The notes beneath the pieces were generated by a model that worked only from the letters and a program-made list of their open reading frames with translations, ran no database searches and was not told where the DNA came from. A DNA stretch of 64,000 nucleotides from Melioribacter roseus P3M-2 (GTDB lineage Bacteria > Bacteroidota > Ignavibacteria > Ignavibacteriales > Melioribacteraceae), in NCBI RefSeq assembly GCF_000279145.1, contig NC_018178.1, positions 1,364,001-1,428,000 on the forward strand, written 5' to 3'. Both the position numbers and the translations under genes were made by a program. This document shows positions 43,528 to 53,079 of the stretch, one piece after another. Every line of letters starts with the position of its first letter. The stretch's first letter is position 1.

Positions 43528-44400
43528 ATGTTCATAAAAGAGAACCGAAGGAATTATCCTTTAGAGTTAATGTGCCGGGTATTACGGGTCAGCCGCTCCG
43601 GGTATTATAATTGGCTAAAAAGGAAATTAAGTAGTAGAGAGATAGAAGATCGGAAATTATTAGAGATAATAAGATTTCATTACAATAGAAGCGATGGCAG
43701 GTATGGATCGCCAAGGATAACGGCGTCGATCAGAAGGAATGGAATAATTGTAAACAGGAAGAAAGTGGCAAGGTTGATGAGGCTACACAATATACGAGCC
43801 AAGATGAAGAAGAGATACAAATCAACGACGCGTCAGAATCGAAAAGCGGAGGTGAGCGAAAATTTGGTAAAAGGCAATTTTCGTTTGGAAGAGAAAGATA
43901 AGGTCTGGACGAGCGATATAACATATTTGTGGACATCAGAAGGCTGGTTGTATTTGGCAGTGATAATGGATATTTACTCAAGAAAGATAGTGGGATGGTC
44001 GGTAAGTCAGAGATTGAGCGCTGAAATAATAAATAGAGCTTTAAGGATTGCCGTAATTCATAGAAATCCACCGGCGGGGTTAATTTTTCACAGTGACAGA
44101 GGCAGTCAGTATACGAGCAAATCATTCAGAGAACAATTGAAAAGCTATCAGATGAAACAATCGATGAGTTCGAGCGGCAATTGTTATGACAATGCAATTA
44201 CGGAATCGTTTTTTCATACATTGAAAACCGAATTGGTGAATTTTGAGAAATATGAAACGCGTGACGAAGCCAGGCAAAGTATATTTAGATACATTGAAAT
44301 ATTTTACAACAGGCAGAGATTACATTCAGCTTTGGGTTATTTATCTCCGGTTGAATTCGAAGAAAAAAATAAGGAAGAAATTAAAGAAAGAGTTGCTTAA
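43528..44400 (+). CDS. IS3-family transposase OrfB (DDE integrase domain)
   Basis: The 290-residue protein is an rve-type integrase core. The N-terminal region YPLELMCRVLRVSRSGYYNW is the usual OrfB opening. The catalytic residues are Asp in VWTSDITYLW, Asp in IFHSDRGSQYTS and Glu in NCYDNAITESFFHTLK. It is most likely produced as a fusion with OrfA by -1 frameshifting. No stop or gap interrupts it. Confidence 0.93.
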   Translation: MFIKENRRNYPLELMCRVLRVSRSGYYNWLKRKLSSREIEDRKLLEIIRFHYNRSDGRYGSPRITASIRRNGIIVNRKKVARLMRLHNIRAKMKKRYKSTTRQNRKAEVSENLVKGNFRLEEKDKVWTSDITYLWTSEGWLYLAVIMDIYSRKIVGWSVSQRLSAEIINRALRIAVIHRNPPAGLIFHSDRGSQYTSKSFREQLKSYQMKQSMSSSGNCYDNAITESFFHTLKTELVNFEKYETRDEARQSIFRYIEIFYNRQRLHSALGYLSPVEFEEKNKEEIKERVA

Positions 44401-44429
44401 CTTGTTGTATACTTTTTGGGGGAAAGATC

Positions 44430-44433
44430 AATT
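44430..44433 (+). repeat. target site duplication AATT, right copy
   Basis: This matches the left copy at 43147-43150 and follows the right inverted repeat directly. Confidence 0.8.
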
Positions 44434-45680
44434 TGTTAAAGAGTATGAATTTACGGTTAATGTGAAGTTTCAAGTAAGTGTAGAAAATATTTTTGGCGGT
44501 GGTGAAATAATGGTGGATGGAACTACAAGAAATTCTCCACTATATAGAACTTCCTCTGTGGGTGATAATATATCATTGGGAGCAATTGAACAGGATTATG
44601 GCTATTATCATTGGATTTGGAATTTAAACGGTATTAATAATAGTGAATGGAGAAAAGAAAATATTGTTACTGGAAATGCTAGCTTCAGCAATGCTCAATA
44701 TACTTCATACACAGTTCAAAGTAATGATGTAAATACTAAACTAATAGCCGGATTGCGTAAGGTTTGCAACGTAACCTTCGAGAATAATTTCACAAGCGTG
44801 GGCAACGGAGGCACGATTAAAGTCAACGGGGTTCAATACAGTTCTCCCACGTCCCAATTTCAGGTCGTGGAAGGCAACACAATAACAGCCGAGGCTGAAT
44901 ATTATTACCACATAAACGGTATTAACTATACTTTCCTGAATTGGAGCGACGGATCGACTTCGCGCAGCCATGCGTTTTCGATTAGCCAGCACGAAGCAAT
45001 AAAAGCAAATTACAGAGGCAAACCGACAAATACCGGCGAGTATATCCATTTCGGAACGCAGGTGGGACAACCCATAGTAATATACTGGACGGACAATCCG
45101 AATGCGAACGTAACTCAATATCAAATATGGAGAAAAGTAAAACATAACGGAGTAATGGGTAGCGAACAATTAATAGCGACGGTAAGCAGAGGAACGGGAC
45201 AATATACCGACCGCGATTACGTATTGACGTCGGGTTACACTGACGACATAATCTACTACGATGTCAGGGGCTATTATTCGGTGGAAAGCACGTATTCCGA
45301 TCCGGATTACGTATCGGTCTACGGCCCGAGCCGCTTTATAAGTCGGGTTTATCGGGAAAGCCTACGGAGTATTCGATCGGAGCATATCCGAATCCGTTTA
45401 ATCCGGCAACCACAATAAAATATCAATTGCCGGAGAGAGGACACGTGACGATAAAGTTATATGACGTAACGGGCAAAGAGGTAAAGGAGCTGGTAAATGA
45501 GATAAGAGATTCGGGATATTATGAAGTAGAGTTGAACGGAAGAGATTTGTCGAGCGGAGTATATATATGCACGATAAAAGCGAACAAATATAATAAGAGC
45601 ATAAAACTGATGATGGTAAAATAAATAGAATGAATAAGCCGTTGGTCATCTGCAAATTGCGCAGGGGTTCGTGCGCTCAA

Positions 45681-46150
45681 TGCCGGGCCCCTGCATTCCC
45701 TTGCTTCAAACACAAACTCGTCTTTGCGACCCCAGAATGCGGGGGGAAACAAACTCTAAACAAAACTTCGTCTTTGCGAGGAGCGAGCAAAGCGAACAAC
45801 GAAGCAAGCTCAAATGAATACAGGTGAGATACTTCCCCGCCTGCGGCGGGGTCTGTATGACAAATTAGGGATCGAGTAGGTCTTTGTGTACGTGTGGTAT
45901 GTGGGAAGCAAACTCAAATTAATGTCAGCAGAGATTACTTAGCCCCGCTGCGAGCGTGACTCGTAATGACAAATAGCGAAAAGAAATTATGCCGGCGCCA
46001 GCTACTGAAAAAAGCAAACTCTAATTAAGGTAAGCAGAGATTACTTCGCCCCGCTGAAAGCGGGGCTCGTAATGACAAATAGCGAATAGAAATCGCCGGC
46101 TACGGAAAAAACAAACTCTGAAAGAACGGGGAAAGCAAACTCTAATTAAC
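45681..46150. repeat. modular intergenic repeat cluster D (no gene seen)
   Basis: The 564 bases between the T9SS pseudogene and the convergent secreted-protein gene contain only repeats. 45681-45912 is a direct copy of cluster C 41124-41362. Then come two copies of the GTAATGACAAATAGCGAA module (about 45960 and 46070) and the GAAATCGCCGGCTACGG stretch shared with cluster B. Hairpin-forming arms (CCCGCCTGCGGCGGGG, CCCCGCTGAAAGCGGGG) recur. Confidence 0.8.
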
Positions 46151-46188
46151 CGCTGAGATCGATTTGAGGGAAGGAAATTATAATTTCT

Positions 46189-47439
46189 TTATGTCTTCTG
46201 TTTTTTCTTTTTGGCGGCGGGGAATAGAATGTTATTGAGGATTAAACGATATCCCGGCGAGTTTTTATGAAAACTCAAATCCGTGGGCGGATCGCCCACC
46301 GCGTGCTGGTAATCTTCCGGGTCGTGTCCCCCGTAAAACGTGAATGTGCCCCTGCCGTAATTTCCGTGTATATATTTAACCTGGTCGGCGCCTTCGCGTT
46401 CGGCTAAAATATAAACGGACTTTTTAATTAGACTTTTTCGAAACATTGTCGTCTGTCCCATAAATCCGTGAATCACATTGACGTGATTTTGCGTGAGCAT
46501 TGTCGGAACGGGGTCGTATTTGGCGGAGAAATCGAAGAGGGTAAAATAATCGTTCTGTTCGGGACCGACTTCCGCGGGTTGTATGTCGATATCGCTGTAC
46601 TCGTAAATCAACGGATTCATCTCGAGTTTGAAATTTTCGAAAGCCAAAGTTTCGGAAAAATCGAGCTTGTTCTGAGCGTCGGGATCGGGAGGGTCGCCGT
46701 CGTAAATTCTGTCGACTATATCGACCCGAAGAGCCGCTAGCGCAATATCGTAAGAATCGGTAGCCGAACACATTGCAAACAGAAAACCGCCGCGGGCAAT
46801 ATAATTCCGGATTTCAAGAACCACGGCTTTTTCCATATCGGATACTTTTTTGAAACCGAGTTTTTGGGCTTCCGATTCGTAGAGTCGCTGCTGTTCGATA
46901 TACCACGGAGCGCCGCTGAACGAAGCGTAAAACTTGCCGTATTGACCCGTAAAATCTTCGTGATGCAGATGCAGCCAGTCGTATTTATCGAGCGCTCCTC
47001 CTAGTATTTCGGCAATCCAGATTTTATCGTAAGGCACTTCGGCATAATCGAGCGCCAGCGTAACGGCGTCGTCCCACGGCTTGAAATTCGGCGGAACATA
47101 AACCGCAATTTTCGGCGCCTTTTCGAGTCGGACTACGTCCATGTTTTGATCGGGACTCTGAACAAACGCATAAATCGAAACGGCTTGTTGAGACGATATT
47201 TTTTCAAACGCCACTCCTTTCAATCTGCATCGCAACGCGAGTTCCTCGCTGTAGTCGAACATGAACGAGCCGCCTCTGTAATTCAAAAGCCAATCGCCTT
47301 TGTAGCCCTGTACGAGTGCGTTGAATGCAATTCCGTAAGCTTTCAGATGGTCGGTCTGCGTATTGTCCATGTAGATTAGGATTTTCGACTGGGCTGAAAT
47401 CTGGAGCGAAACGATAAAAATTAATAGAAGTTTTTTCAT
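46189..47439 (-). CDS. exported protein of unknown function (type often labelled asparagine synthetase B in this phylum)
   Basis: I chose ATG 47439, which opens a signal peptide (MKKLLLIFIVSLQISAQ). The frame is open 39 codons further, without a plausible start. The 416-residue product contains IYMDNTQTDHLKAYGIAFN at the beginning, WLHLHHEDFTGQYGKFY in the middle and GTFTFYGGHDPEDY near the end. I recall similar Bacteroidota proteins carrying an asparagine synthetase B label. A signal peptide and the lack of an N-terminal catalytic Cys or an SGGxDS pyrophosphate loop argue against that activity. Conserved His/Asp-rich segments suggest an enzyme or metal-binding protein. It is last in the clpX run. 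Confidence 0.65.
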   Translation of the reverse strand: MKKLLLIFIVSLQISAQSKILIYMDNTQTDHLKAYGIAFNALVQGYKGDWLLNYRGGSFMFDYSEELALRCRLKGVAFEKISSQQAVSIYAFVQSPDQNMDVVRLEKAPKIAVYVPPNFKPWDDAVTLALDYAEVPYDKIWIAEILGGALDKYDWLHLHHEDFTGQYGKFYASFSGAPWYIEQQRLYESEAQKLGFKKVSDMEKAVVLEIRNYIARGGFLFAMCSATDSYDIALAALRVDIVDRIYDGDPPDPDAQNKLDFSETLAFENFKLEMNPLIYEYSDIDIQPAEVGPEQNDYFTLFDFSAKYDPVPTMLTQNHVNVIHGFMGQTTMFRKSLIKKSVYILAEREGADQVKYIHGNYGRGTFTFYGGHDPEDYQHAVGDPPTDLSFHKNSPGYRLILNNILFPAAKKKKQKT

Positions 47440-47480
47440 TTTTATAAGAGAGGGCCGTTCAAAGAACAGCCCCGTTAAAT

Positions 47481-48734
47481 CTAAGCGGTTTTCCTGTCGG
47501 ATTCGATATAAATCGGCTTTTCGCCTTTGAGCACCACGTCTTCGGTAATAAGGCATTTGTCGATATTGTCTAAACCGGGCAGTTCGTACATAACGTCGAG
47601 CAAAATACTTTCGACAATCGAACGCAATCCTCGGGCGCCTGTTTTTCTTTCGAGAGCTTTATTAACAATTGCGTCGAGCGCGCGGGGATCGAATTCGAGT
47701 TCGACTCCTTCGAGCGCAAACAGTTTTTTGTATTGTTTAATGATCGCGTTTTTCGGTTCCGTCAGGATATTCTTGAGAGCTTCGGCGCTCAATGCGTGCA
47801 ACGGAGCGATTATCGGAATTCTGCCCACTAGTTCGGGAATCATTCCGTATTTAATAAGATCCTCGGGCTGAACTTTTTCAACGAGATTGTCCCGGTCGAG
47901 TTCTTCGTTGCTTTCGATGTTGGCGTCGAATCCGATCACGTTTCTGTTGATTCGCGATGCGATAATATTTTCGATGCCTTCGAAAGCTCCGCCGCAGATG
48001 AAAAGGATATTTTTCGTATTGACGTTAATTAGGCTTTGTTCGGGATGTTTTCTGCCTCCTCTCGGAGGAACGCCTGCAATTGTGCCTTCCAGAATTTTGA
48101 GCAATGCCTGCTGAACGCCTTCGCCCGAAACGTCGCGGGTAATCGAAACGCTTTCGCTTTTGCGCGCAATTTTATCGATTTCGTCGATATAAACGATGCC
48201 TTTTTGAGCCTTTTCGAGATTGTAATCGGCGGCTTGAAGCAGGCGCACCAGAACCGTCTCGACGTCGTCGCCGACATAACCGGCTTCGGTAATTGTGGTC
48301 GCGTCGGCAATTGCAAAGGGAACGTCGAGTATTCTTGCCAATGTCTGCGCCAGCAGCGTTTTTCCGACGCCAGTAGGTCCGATTAACAATATATTGCTTT
48401 TTTCGATTTCGACGTCGTCAACGTCGAAAAAAGACGCAGGCGCGTTTATTCTTTTATAATGATTATAAACAGCCACTGCCAGAATCTTTTTTGCGTTTTC
48501 CTGGTCGATTACGTATTCGTCGAGATTCTTTTTAATAATTTCCGGGGTAATCGATAGATTTACTGTTTCCTTTTTGTTGAAATTCGAAAGGTTGTTTTTC
48601 AGTATTTCAACGCTGGTTTTAATACAGATATCGCAAATATACACATCGGGACCGGCAACCATACTCGATACTTCGCTTCCGTCCCTTCCGCAAAATGAGC
48701 ATTTAATCGTTTTGGGTTCTCTTTTATTAGCCAT
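47481..48734 (-). CDS. clpX: ATP-dependent Clp protease ATP-binding subunit ClpX
   Basis: The 417-residue AAA+ unfoldase has an N-terminal zinc-binding domain (C12, C15, C34, C37), Walker A GPTGVGKT, Walker [11 protein letters not shown] and the substrate-gripping RKH motif in RGGRKHPEQ. It unfolds tagged proteins and feeds them to ClpP. clpP is normally upstream, but here the upstream gene encodes a TPR protein that overlaps by 8 bases. No clpP gene is in the window. Confidence 0.96.
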   Translation of the reverse strand: MANKREPKTIKCSFCGRDGSEVSSMVAGPDVYICDICIKTSVEILKNNLSNFNKKETVNLSITPEIIKKNLDEYVIDQENAKKILAVAVYNHYKRINAPASFFDVDDVEIEKSNILLIGPTGVGKTLLAQTLARILDVPFAIADATTITEAGYVGDDVETVLVRLLQAADYNLEKAQKGIVYIDEIDKIARKSESVSITRDVSGEGVQQALLKILEGTIAGVPPRGGRKHPEQSLINVNTKNILFICGGAFEGIENIIASRINRNVIGFDANIESNEELDRDNLVEKVQPEDLIKYGMIPELVGRIPIIAPLHALSAEALKNILTEPKNAIIKQYKKLFALEGVELEFDPRALDAIVNKALERKTGARGLRSIVESILLDVMYELPGLDNIDKCLITEDVVLKGEKPIYIESDRKTA

Positions 48735-50574
48735 CTTTGCCTTTTTTTGTTTGTATGTAATTTAAATTTTGTATTGCCGTTTCAAGATATAATGAATCGG
48801 GATATTTCTCAAGAAAATTTTCGTATAATTCGCCGGCTTTGCTCTCGTCTTTCAAGCCGTACTGATAAATTTGCGCCGTTAGTAAAAGAGCTTTGTCGCT
48901 CAAAATACCGTTTTCCGACTTACCGGTTAATTCTTTCAAATATTCTAACGCTTCTCCGTAACTTTTCGTATAAATATTGACTTCGGCAAGCCTGTATAAT
49001 GCAAAGTCCTTTAAAATAAACAAATTATCGCGTTTAATTAAATCTTTTAATAAAGCGACCGCTTCTTCGTACTTTTTTTGAAATGCAAATAAATCACTTT
49101 TTGCATAAATAGCAAGATTCGAAGAATCTCGTTTTAAAGTGGAAATAAGAGCCGAGAGTTCAATAGCGTCGTTAGCAAAAGCAGACGACAGGTCTCCGGA
49201 AGCAGATTTCAGATTCGACAGCGCCGACTCGAAATAATTCTGCCAGAAATCGATTTTGGCTTTCCGGAAATAAGCTTCGGCTTTTAAATCCGCAGACAGT
49301 TTGTTATTCAACAATATATTATCGAAAAAAGTTTTGGCTTGTTCAAGATTATCCGAATAAATTGCAATTAAGCCTCGCTTGAGGAAAGCTTTGGCGGAAT
49401 ATTCGGTTCCCGGCGCGCGCAGATTTATAATAGTAAATATCGAATCGGCAAGACGGTAATTTCGAAGGTTCTCGAATTCAATCTCGGCTCTCGAATAGAG
49501 GGCTTGAATAAAAATGTTACTGTTGACGTATTCGCCGGCAATCTTTTTATATTCTTCCGAAAGCCTTTTGTATTCGACCGTATCGATAATTTTCGCATAA
49601 TGCCATAAATCGTTTTTTGGGTTCTTGTTCAATTTCGCCCTTAACGTTTCTACGCGCGATATTTTGGCAATCGGAACTATATTTGACCCGGGAAAATTAT
49701 CGACAATATATCTGTAGCCGGTCAGGGCTGCGTCGTAAGCCTTGCTTCTCAGTGCGGTTTGAGCCATAGAATAAATCGAAGCCCCGTTGCCGTTTATCTT
49801 TTTTTCGTATTCGATGGTGAAGTTCAACGCAGCATTATAATTGCCGTTTAACATATTGCAGTATGCAATCAAATCGAGATAAATCGGCTGAGGGTTCTCT
49901 TTGTAGTACGATTCCAACGTTTCGGTAATTTCGTCGAGCGCTTTTTTATTGCCCGAATAAGAGTTGAATTTGGTTTTGACCAGACCGATCTGGTCGGGTT
50001 TGATCGAAAGGAGATAACAATATTCAAGCGTAGCTTCCTTGTAGCGGAGAGTTAAGGAATAGATATTAGCCAGATCAAGCGTGAAGATCGATTTGTCGCT
50101 CGACAATTGGCGTCCCATTTTCAAATACTCGAGAGCGCGGTCGAGCGCCCTGCTTTCGATAGCGTAATTAGCAATTATTCTGTACGTGGAAATCGAGGAG
50201 GGATTCGTTTCGATTCCCTTGTCCCAATAAAAATAAGCCGAATCGGACATCTCTTTCATAAAATAGACGGAACCCATTAAACCGTAGAGCGACGGGTCGT
50301 TCGGAGAATAAGTAAGTCTTTGGGAAATTATCCCGACCGCCTCGTCGTATTTCTTTTGTTTTATGTAGATATTGTAGAGAGAATTAAAATAGGAATAGTT
50401 CCACGGCTGTTGTTCGATTAGTTCGTTTAAAAGGTTTTCCGCTTTTTCGAAATTGCCGGAGCGTTCGTAGTTCTGAGCGAGTTTGTATTTTGTTTCGGCG
50501 TCCTGCCCTGAAATTACCGAAGGTAAAACAAGAAAACTTACTAATAGAATTTTATATAAGATACTTCTCTTCAA
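48727..50574 (-). CDS. exported tetratricopeptide-repeat protein
   Basis: The 615-residue protein begins with a signal peptide (about 1-23, ending VISGQ) and is built of TPR-like helical pairs almost throughout (for example [20 protein letters not shown]-type and [15 protein letters not shown]-type units). It is probably a periplasmic or outer-membrane-associated scaffold, perhaps for envelope assembly. Its start lies 23 bases inside the FAD oxidase gene, and its stop lies 8 bases inside clpX, so expression is tightly coupled to both. Confidence 0.8.
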   Translation of the reverse strand: MKRSILYKILLVSFLVLPSVISGQDAETKYKLAQNYERSGNFEKAENLLNELIEQQPWNYSYFNSLYNIYIKQKKYDEAVGIISQRLTYSPNDPSLYGLMGSVYFMKEMSDSAYFYWDKGIETNPSSISTYRIIANYAIESRALDRALEYLKMGRQLSSDKSIFTLDLANIYSLTLRYKEATLEYCYLLSIKPDQIGLVKTKFNSYSGNKKALDEITETLESYYKENPQPIYLDLIAYCNMLNGNYNAALNFTIEYEKKINGNGASIYSMAQTALRSKAYDAALTGYRYIVDNFPGSNIVPIAKISRVETLRAKLNKNPKNDLWHYAKIIDTVEYKRLSEEYKKIAGEYVNSNIFIQALYSRAEIEFENLRNYRLADSIFTIINLRAPGTEYSAKAFLKRGLIAIYSDNLEQAKTFFDNILLNNKLSADLKAEAYFRKAKIDFWQNYFESALSNLKSASGDLSSAFANDAIELSALISTLKRDSSNLAIYAKSDLFAFQKKYEEAVALLKDLIKRDNLFILKDFALYRLAEVNIYTKSYGEALEYLKELTGKSENGILSDKALLLTAQIYQYGLKDESKAGELYENFLEKYPDSLYLETAIQNLNYIQTKKGKDG

Positions 50575-52021
50575 AAATATTACCTATGTTTAATATGCGA
50601 TTCGGGTCGAAAGCCAGTTTAATCAACGCCATTTTTTTAATTGTATCGTCGTTGTACATCAGTTTGAGGTACTCGCGTTTTAGTTTTCCGATGCCGTGCT
50701 CTGCGGATACGGTGCCTTTGAGCTTGACTGCATTGGCGCAGATCTGCCTGTAAGTTTCTACTGCCCGATTGTATTGCCCGGCGTCGTCAGGCAGCATATT
50801 CAAATGGATGTGGGAGTCGCCGGCATGACCGTAAACTACGTAATTGAGCCCAGCGTCCGATACCAATTTAATTGTGTCGAAATAAAATCTTTTGAACGAT
50901 TCGAACGGAACCGCTACGTCGGTGCCTACTTTCTTGAGTCCTCTCTGCGACATGTAATCATTAACTTTCAGGGCGATGGCGTGCCGGAAATCTTTGAATT
51001 TGTCCATCTCTTTCCTGTCGTTGGCAATCCAGGACTCTTCTTCCATTCCGTTATGCTTGCTAATAAGTTCCATCCATCCGGAAATTAATTCGTCTTCGTT
51101 GTCGTCGATTTCCTGTTCGAACCAGACGGCGGCATTCGCGTTTTCCGGAATATTGGAATAATCGCCTCGCAGAAATTTGAGCGTAAACTTGTCGAACAAT
51201 TCAACTCCCCGCGCCGAGATAATTGAATCTTCGTTAAACCTCGAAAGTCGTGTCGCATCTTCGATAAAGTCGAGAGCGTCTTCTTCCGATTCGAAAAATA
51301 TTATGCACGATAAAATATTCTGCGGAAGATCGATTAATTTCAATTTAATTTCTGTAATAACGCCGAGCGTGCCTTCGGCTCCGATAAAAAGATCGATTAA
51401 ATCCATCTTTTCTTTGCAGTAGTAACCGGCTGCGTTTTTTGTGTCAGGCATTTCGTAGCGCGGCAATTCAAATGAAATAATGGAGCCGTCTTCGGTCGGG
51501 AGAATTGCGTGCGAACCGTCCGCAATATGCTGTCCCCGTTCGATATTCAATTTTCTGCCGTCGGGCAGAACGATCTTAAGTCCGAGAACGTAAGAGCGCG
51601 TGGGACCGTATTTGAACGTTCTGGCGCCGGAAGCATTCGTTGCGACCGTTCCGCCTATAAAACAATTCCTTTCAGTCGGGTCGGGGGGATAAAATAAATT
51701 TTTGCTTTCCGCTTCATGCTGGAATTCGCTTAAAATTACAGAAGGCTGAACGATAGCGTATTTGTCGTCTGAATTTATTTCGATAATTTTATTCAGTTTT
51801 TCCATTGAAAGAACGACGCCTTCTTCGGGAACGCGCGCTCCTGTAAGTCCCGTGCCGTTTCCCGCAACGGTTATTTTAATTTTTTCGGCGTTGCAGTTTT
51901 TGACTATTTCCGAAATTTCGTCTTCCGATTCGGGTATATAAACAGCGTCGCATTTACCCGAATAATTCGAAGCGTCCGTAAGATAGTTTTGTATTTCGTC
52001 CGGATTCGATTTTATGATCAT
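50552..52021 (-). CDS. FAD-binding oxidase, GlcD/D-lactate dehydrogenase type
   Basis: The 489-residue flavoprotein has a PCMH-type FAD domain (about 30-215) with VAGNGTGLTGARVPEEGVV and NCFIGGTVATNASGARTFKYG, and a C-terminal substrate domain (about 220-460). The latter holds VYGHAGDSHIHLNML and SAEHGIGKLKREYL, whose histidines bind the 2-hydroxy acid. Candidates are D-lactate or glycolate dehydrogenase, and the substrate is undecided. No Fe-S partner (GlcF type) is next to it. It lies 19 bases after the Trm112-like gene. Confidence 0.9.
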   Translation of the reverse strand: MIIKSNPDEIQNYLTDASNYSGKCDAVYIPESEDEISEIVKNCNAEKIKITVAGNGTGLTGARVPEEGVVLSMEKLNKIIEINSDDKYAIVQPSVILSEFQHEAESKNLFYPPDPTERNCFIGGTVATNASGARTFKYGPTRSYVLGLKIVLPDGRKLNIERGQHIADGSHAILPTEDGSIISFELPRYEMPDTKNAAGYYCKEKMDLIDLFIGAEGTLGVITEIKLKLIDLPQNILSCIIFFESEEDALDFIEDATRLSRFNEDSIISARGVELFDKFTLKFLRGDYSNIPENANAAVWFEQEIDDNEDELISGWMELISKHNGMEEESWIANDRKEMDKFKDFRHAIALKVNDYMSQRGLKKVGTDVAVPFESFKRFYFDTIKLVSDAGLNYVVYGHAGDSHIHLNMLPDDAGQYNRAVETYRQICANAVKLKGTVSAEHGIGKLKREYLKLMYNDDTIKKMALIKLAFDPNRILNIGNIFEEKYLI

Positions 52022-52040
52022 ATCAGAAGATTCCCTTGTT

Positions 52041-52256
52041 TTAATCGACTGGTTTTCCGTGTTTTATCATTATTTCTTTCCAGGTCTCATAATCGAGCTG
52101 TTCTGATTCTTCAATAAGAAGAACCGGAATGTCGTTCTCAATTCGATAGCGTCTCCGCGTTTCTCTGTCGGTCGAAACCAAAAAATCGCCGTCCAGAATC
52201 AGGTCGGCTTTCGATTCGGGACAGCAGATAATATCTAATAATTCCTTGGAAATCAT
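52041..52256 (-). CDS. Trm112-like zinc-ribbon protein
   Basis: The 71-residue protein matches the Trm112/YcaR (UPF0434) family: LLDIICCPESKADLI at the start, a DGDFLVSTDRETRRRYRIENDIPVLL core and an acidic end. In eukaryotes and archaea Trm112 is an obligate activator of methyltransferases. The bacterial form is less understood. Only one half of the usual zinc cysteine set (CC) is present. It is divergent from a class I methyltransferase gene 84 bases away. Confidence 0.82.
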   Translation of the reverse strand: MISKELLDIICCPESKADLILDGDFLVSTDRETRRRYRIENDIPVLLIEESEQLDYETWKEIMIKHGKPVD

Positions 52257-52285
52257 TATTCCTCCAATGCTGGAAAACTGGTATG

Positions 52286-52293
52286 CAAAGATA
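52286..52293 (-). promoter_or_regulatory. -7 promoter element for the trm112-like operon
   Basis: On the minus strand TATCTTTG fits TAnnTTTG and lies 30 bases before the start. This places transcription of the five-gene minus-strand run about 22 bases before the first ATG. Confidence 0.5.
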
Positions 52294-52313
52294 CGAAACT
52301 TAAGCGAAATCGT

Positions 52314-52321
52314 TATATTTG
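52314..52321 (+). promoter_or_regulatory. -7 promoter element for the methyltransferase gene
   Basis: TATATTTG fits TAnnTTTG and lies 19 bases before the ATG, with AAAGGA in between as ribosome site. Together with the opposite element at 52286 it makes a compact divergent promoter. Confidence 0.5.
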
Positions 52322-52340
52322 AGAAACAAAAGGACTCGAC

Positions 52341-53078
52341 ATGAAAGCCGAAAAATTCTACGACGGTATCTCTTCTTTTTACGACGAAATGATTTCTTTT
52401 GAATCGAATTTAGCCAGGAGAGAAGAATTTTATAAAAAAATATTCGATACAGAAAAAGGCAAAGTCGCCGACATAGGATGCGGCAGCGGGCTCGATTCGA
52501 TAGCTCTGGCTAAATCGGGTTTCGACGTTGCGGCTTTCGATCCGTCGGATAAGATGATCGAAGCGTTAAAAAGGAAAGCGGAGTCATTCAGGCTTCAAAT
52601 TGAAACCGGGAAATTCGGAATGGAAAATATTCCGGGAAAATTCGATGATAATTTCGATTATGCGGTTTCGATGGGAAATACTATTGCGCACCTTAACAAA
52701 AAAAATCTTGCGGAAGGAATTAAAAGGATCTATGAAATATTAAAGCCCGGAGGAACGCTCTTTTTGCATCAGCTCAATTACGATTTCTTTATAAAGAATT
52801 CAATCAGAATAAACAGTATTAAAACGGGCGAAAGAATAATCATACGTTTTTACGATTTCGGGAGAAAAAAAGCGCGTTTCAATATTCTTGAATTTGCAGT
52901 CGGCAGTCCTAAAGATTACAGGCTCCATTCAGTCACGCATTATATTCATAATCAAGAAGAGTTGAAGTCGATGCTTGCGGAGGCGGGATTTCAGAGCGTC
53001 GCTTTTTATGCCGATATGAATTTGAAACCATTCGAAAACAAGATTTCAAAAGAGATGTTTATTCTGTGCCGGAAATAA
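52341..53078 (+). CDS. class I SAM-dependent methyltransferase
   Basis: The 245-residue protein has the Rossmann SAM-binding motif I VADIGCGSGLDSIALAKSG (about residues 39-57), an acidic residue at the end of strand 2 (AAFDPSD) and the motif III-type segment ILKPGGTLFLHQLNYD. The substrate is unknown and may be a metabolite, protein or RNA. Its divergent neighbour is Trm112-like. This suggests a possible enzyme/activator pair. Confidence 0.87.
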   Translation: MKAEKFYDGISSFYDEMISFESNLARREEFYKKIFDTEKGKVADIGCGSGLDSIALAKSGFDVAAFDPSDKMIEALKRKAESFRLQIETGKFGMENIPGKFDDNFDYAVSMGNTIAHLNKKNLAEGIKRIYEILKPGGTLFLHQLNYDFFIKNSIRINSIKTGERIIIRFYDFGRKKARFNILEFAVGSPKDYRLHSVTHYIHNQEELKSMLAEAGFQSVAFYADMNLKPFENKISKEMFILCRK

Positions 53079-53079
53079 A

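Larger units (their letters stand above)
43151..44429 (+). mobile_element. IS3-family insertion sequence, 1279 bp, structurally complete
   Basis: The element is bounded by imperfect 24-base inverted repeats (GATCTTGCCCCCA at the left, GATCTTTCCCCCA at the right when reversed) with 18 of 24 positions equal. AATT is duplicated on both sides. It carries orfA and orfB in the classic IS3 arrangement with an intact DDE triad, so it may still be active. It sits in the host pseudogene in the same direction as that gene. Confidence 0.9.
42805..45624 (+). pseudogene. decayed T9SS-exported surface protein gene, interrupted by an IS3-family element
   Basis: ATG 42805 follows AAGGAG. The frame breaks in the T-run at 42824-42829 (one T short), meets an in-frame TGA at 43014-43016, is cut by the insertion sequence at 43151-44429, and breaks again near 45333-45350. 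Repairing these yields one protein. It would have a signal peptide ending near VFG, two repeat units (one around FGGGEIMVDGTTRNSPLY, one around GNGGTIKVNGVQYSSP), a fibronectin III-like region and a T9SS type A sorting domain (YPNPFNPATTIKY to IKLMMVK). Removing the element and one AATT copy restores the frame exactly across the site. The cargo function is unknown. Confidence 0.85.

Noticed and set aside
45519-45752. 77-codon frame opposite the T9SS sorting domain and into repeat cluster D
   Set aside because: It is antisense to the YPNPFNP-type C-terminal domain and runs into repeats, with no family features.
5740-46150. Repeat clusters considered as CRISPR arrays
   Set aside because: Repeats are imperfect, of unequal length, in mixed order and without regular spacers, and no cas gene is present.
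46189-47439. Asparagine synthetase function
   Set aside because: Signal peptide present; glutaminase Cys and ATP-pyrophosphatase loop absent.
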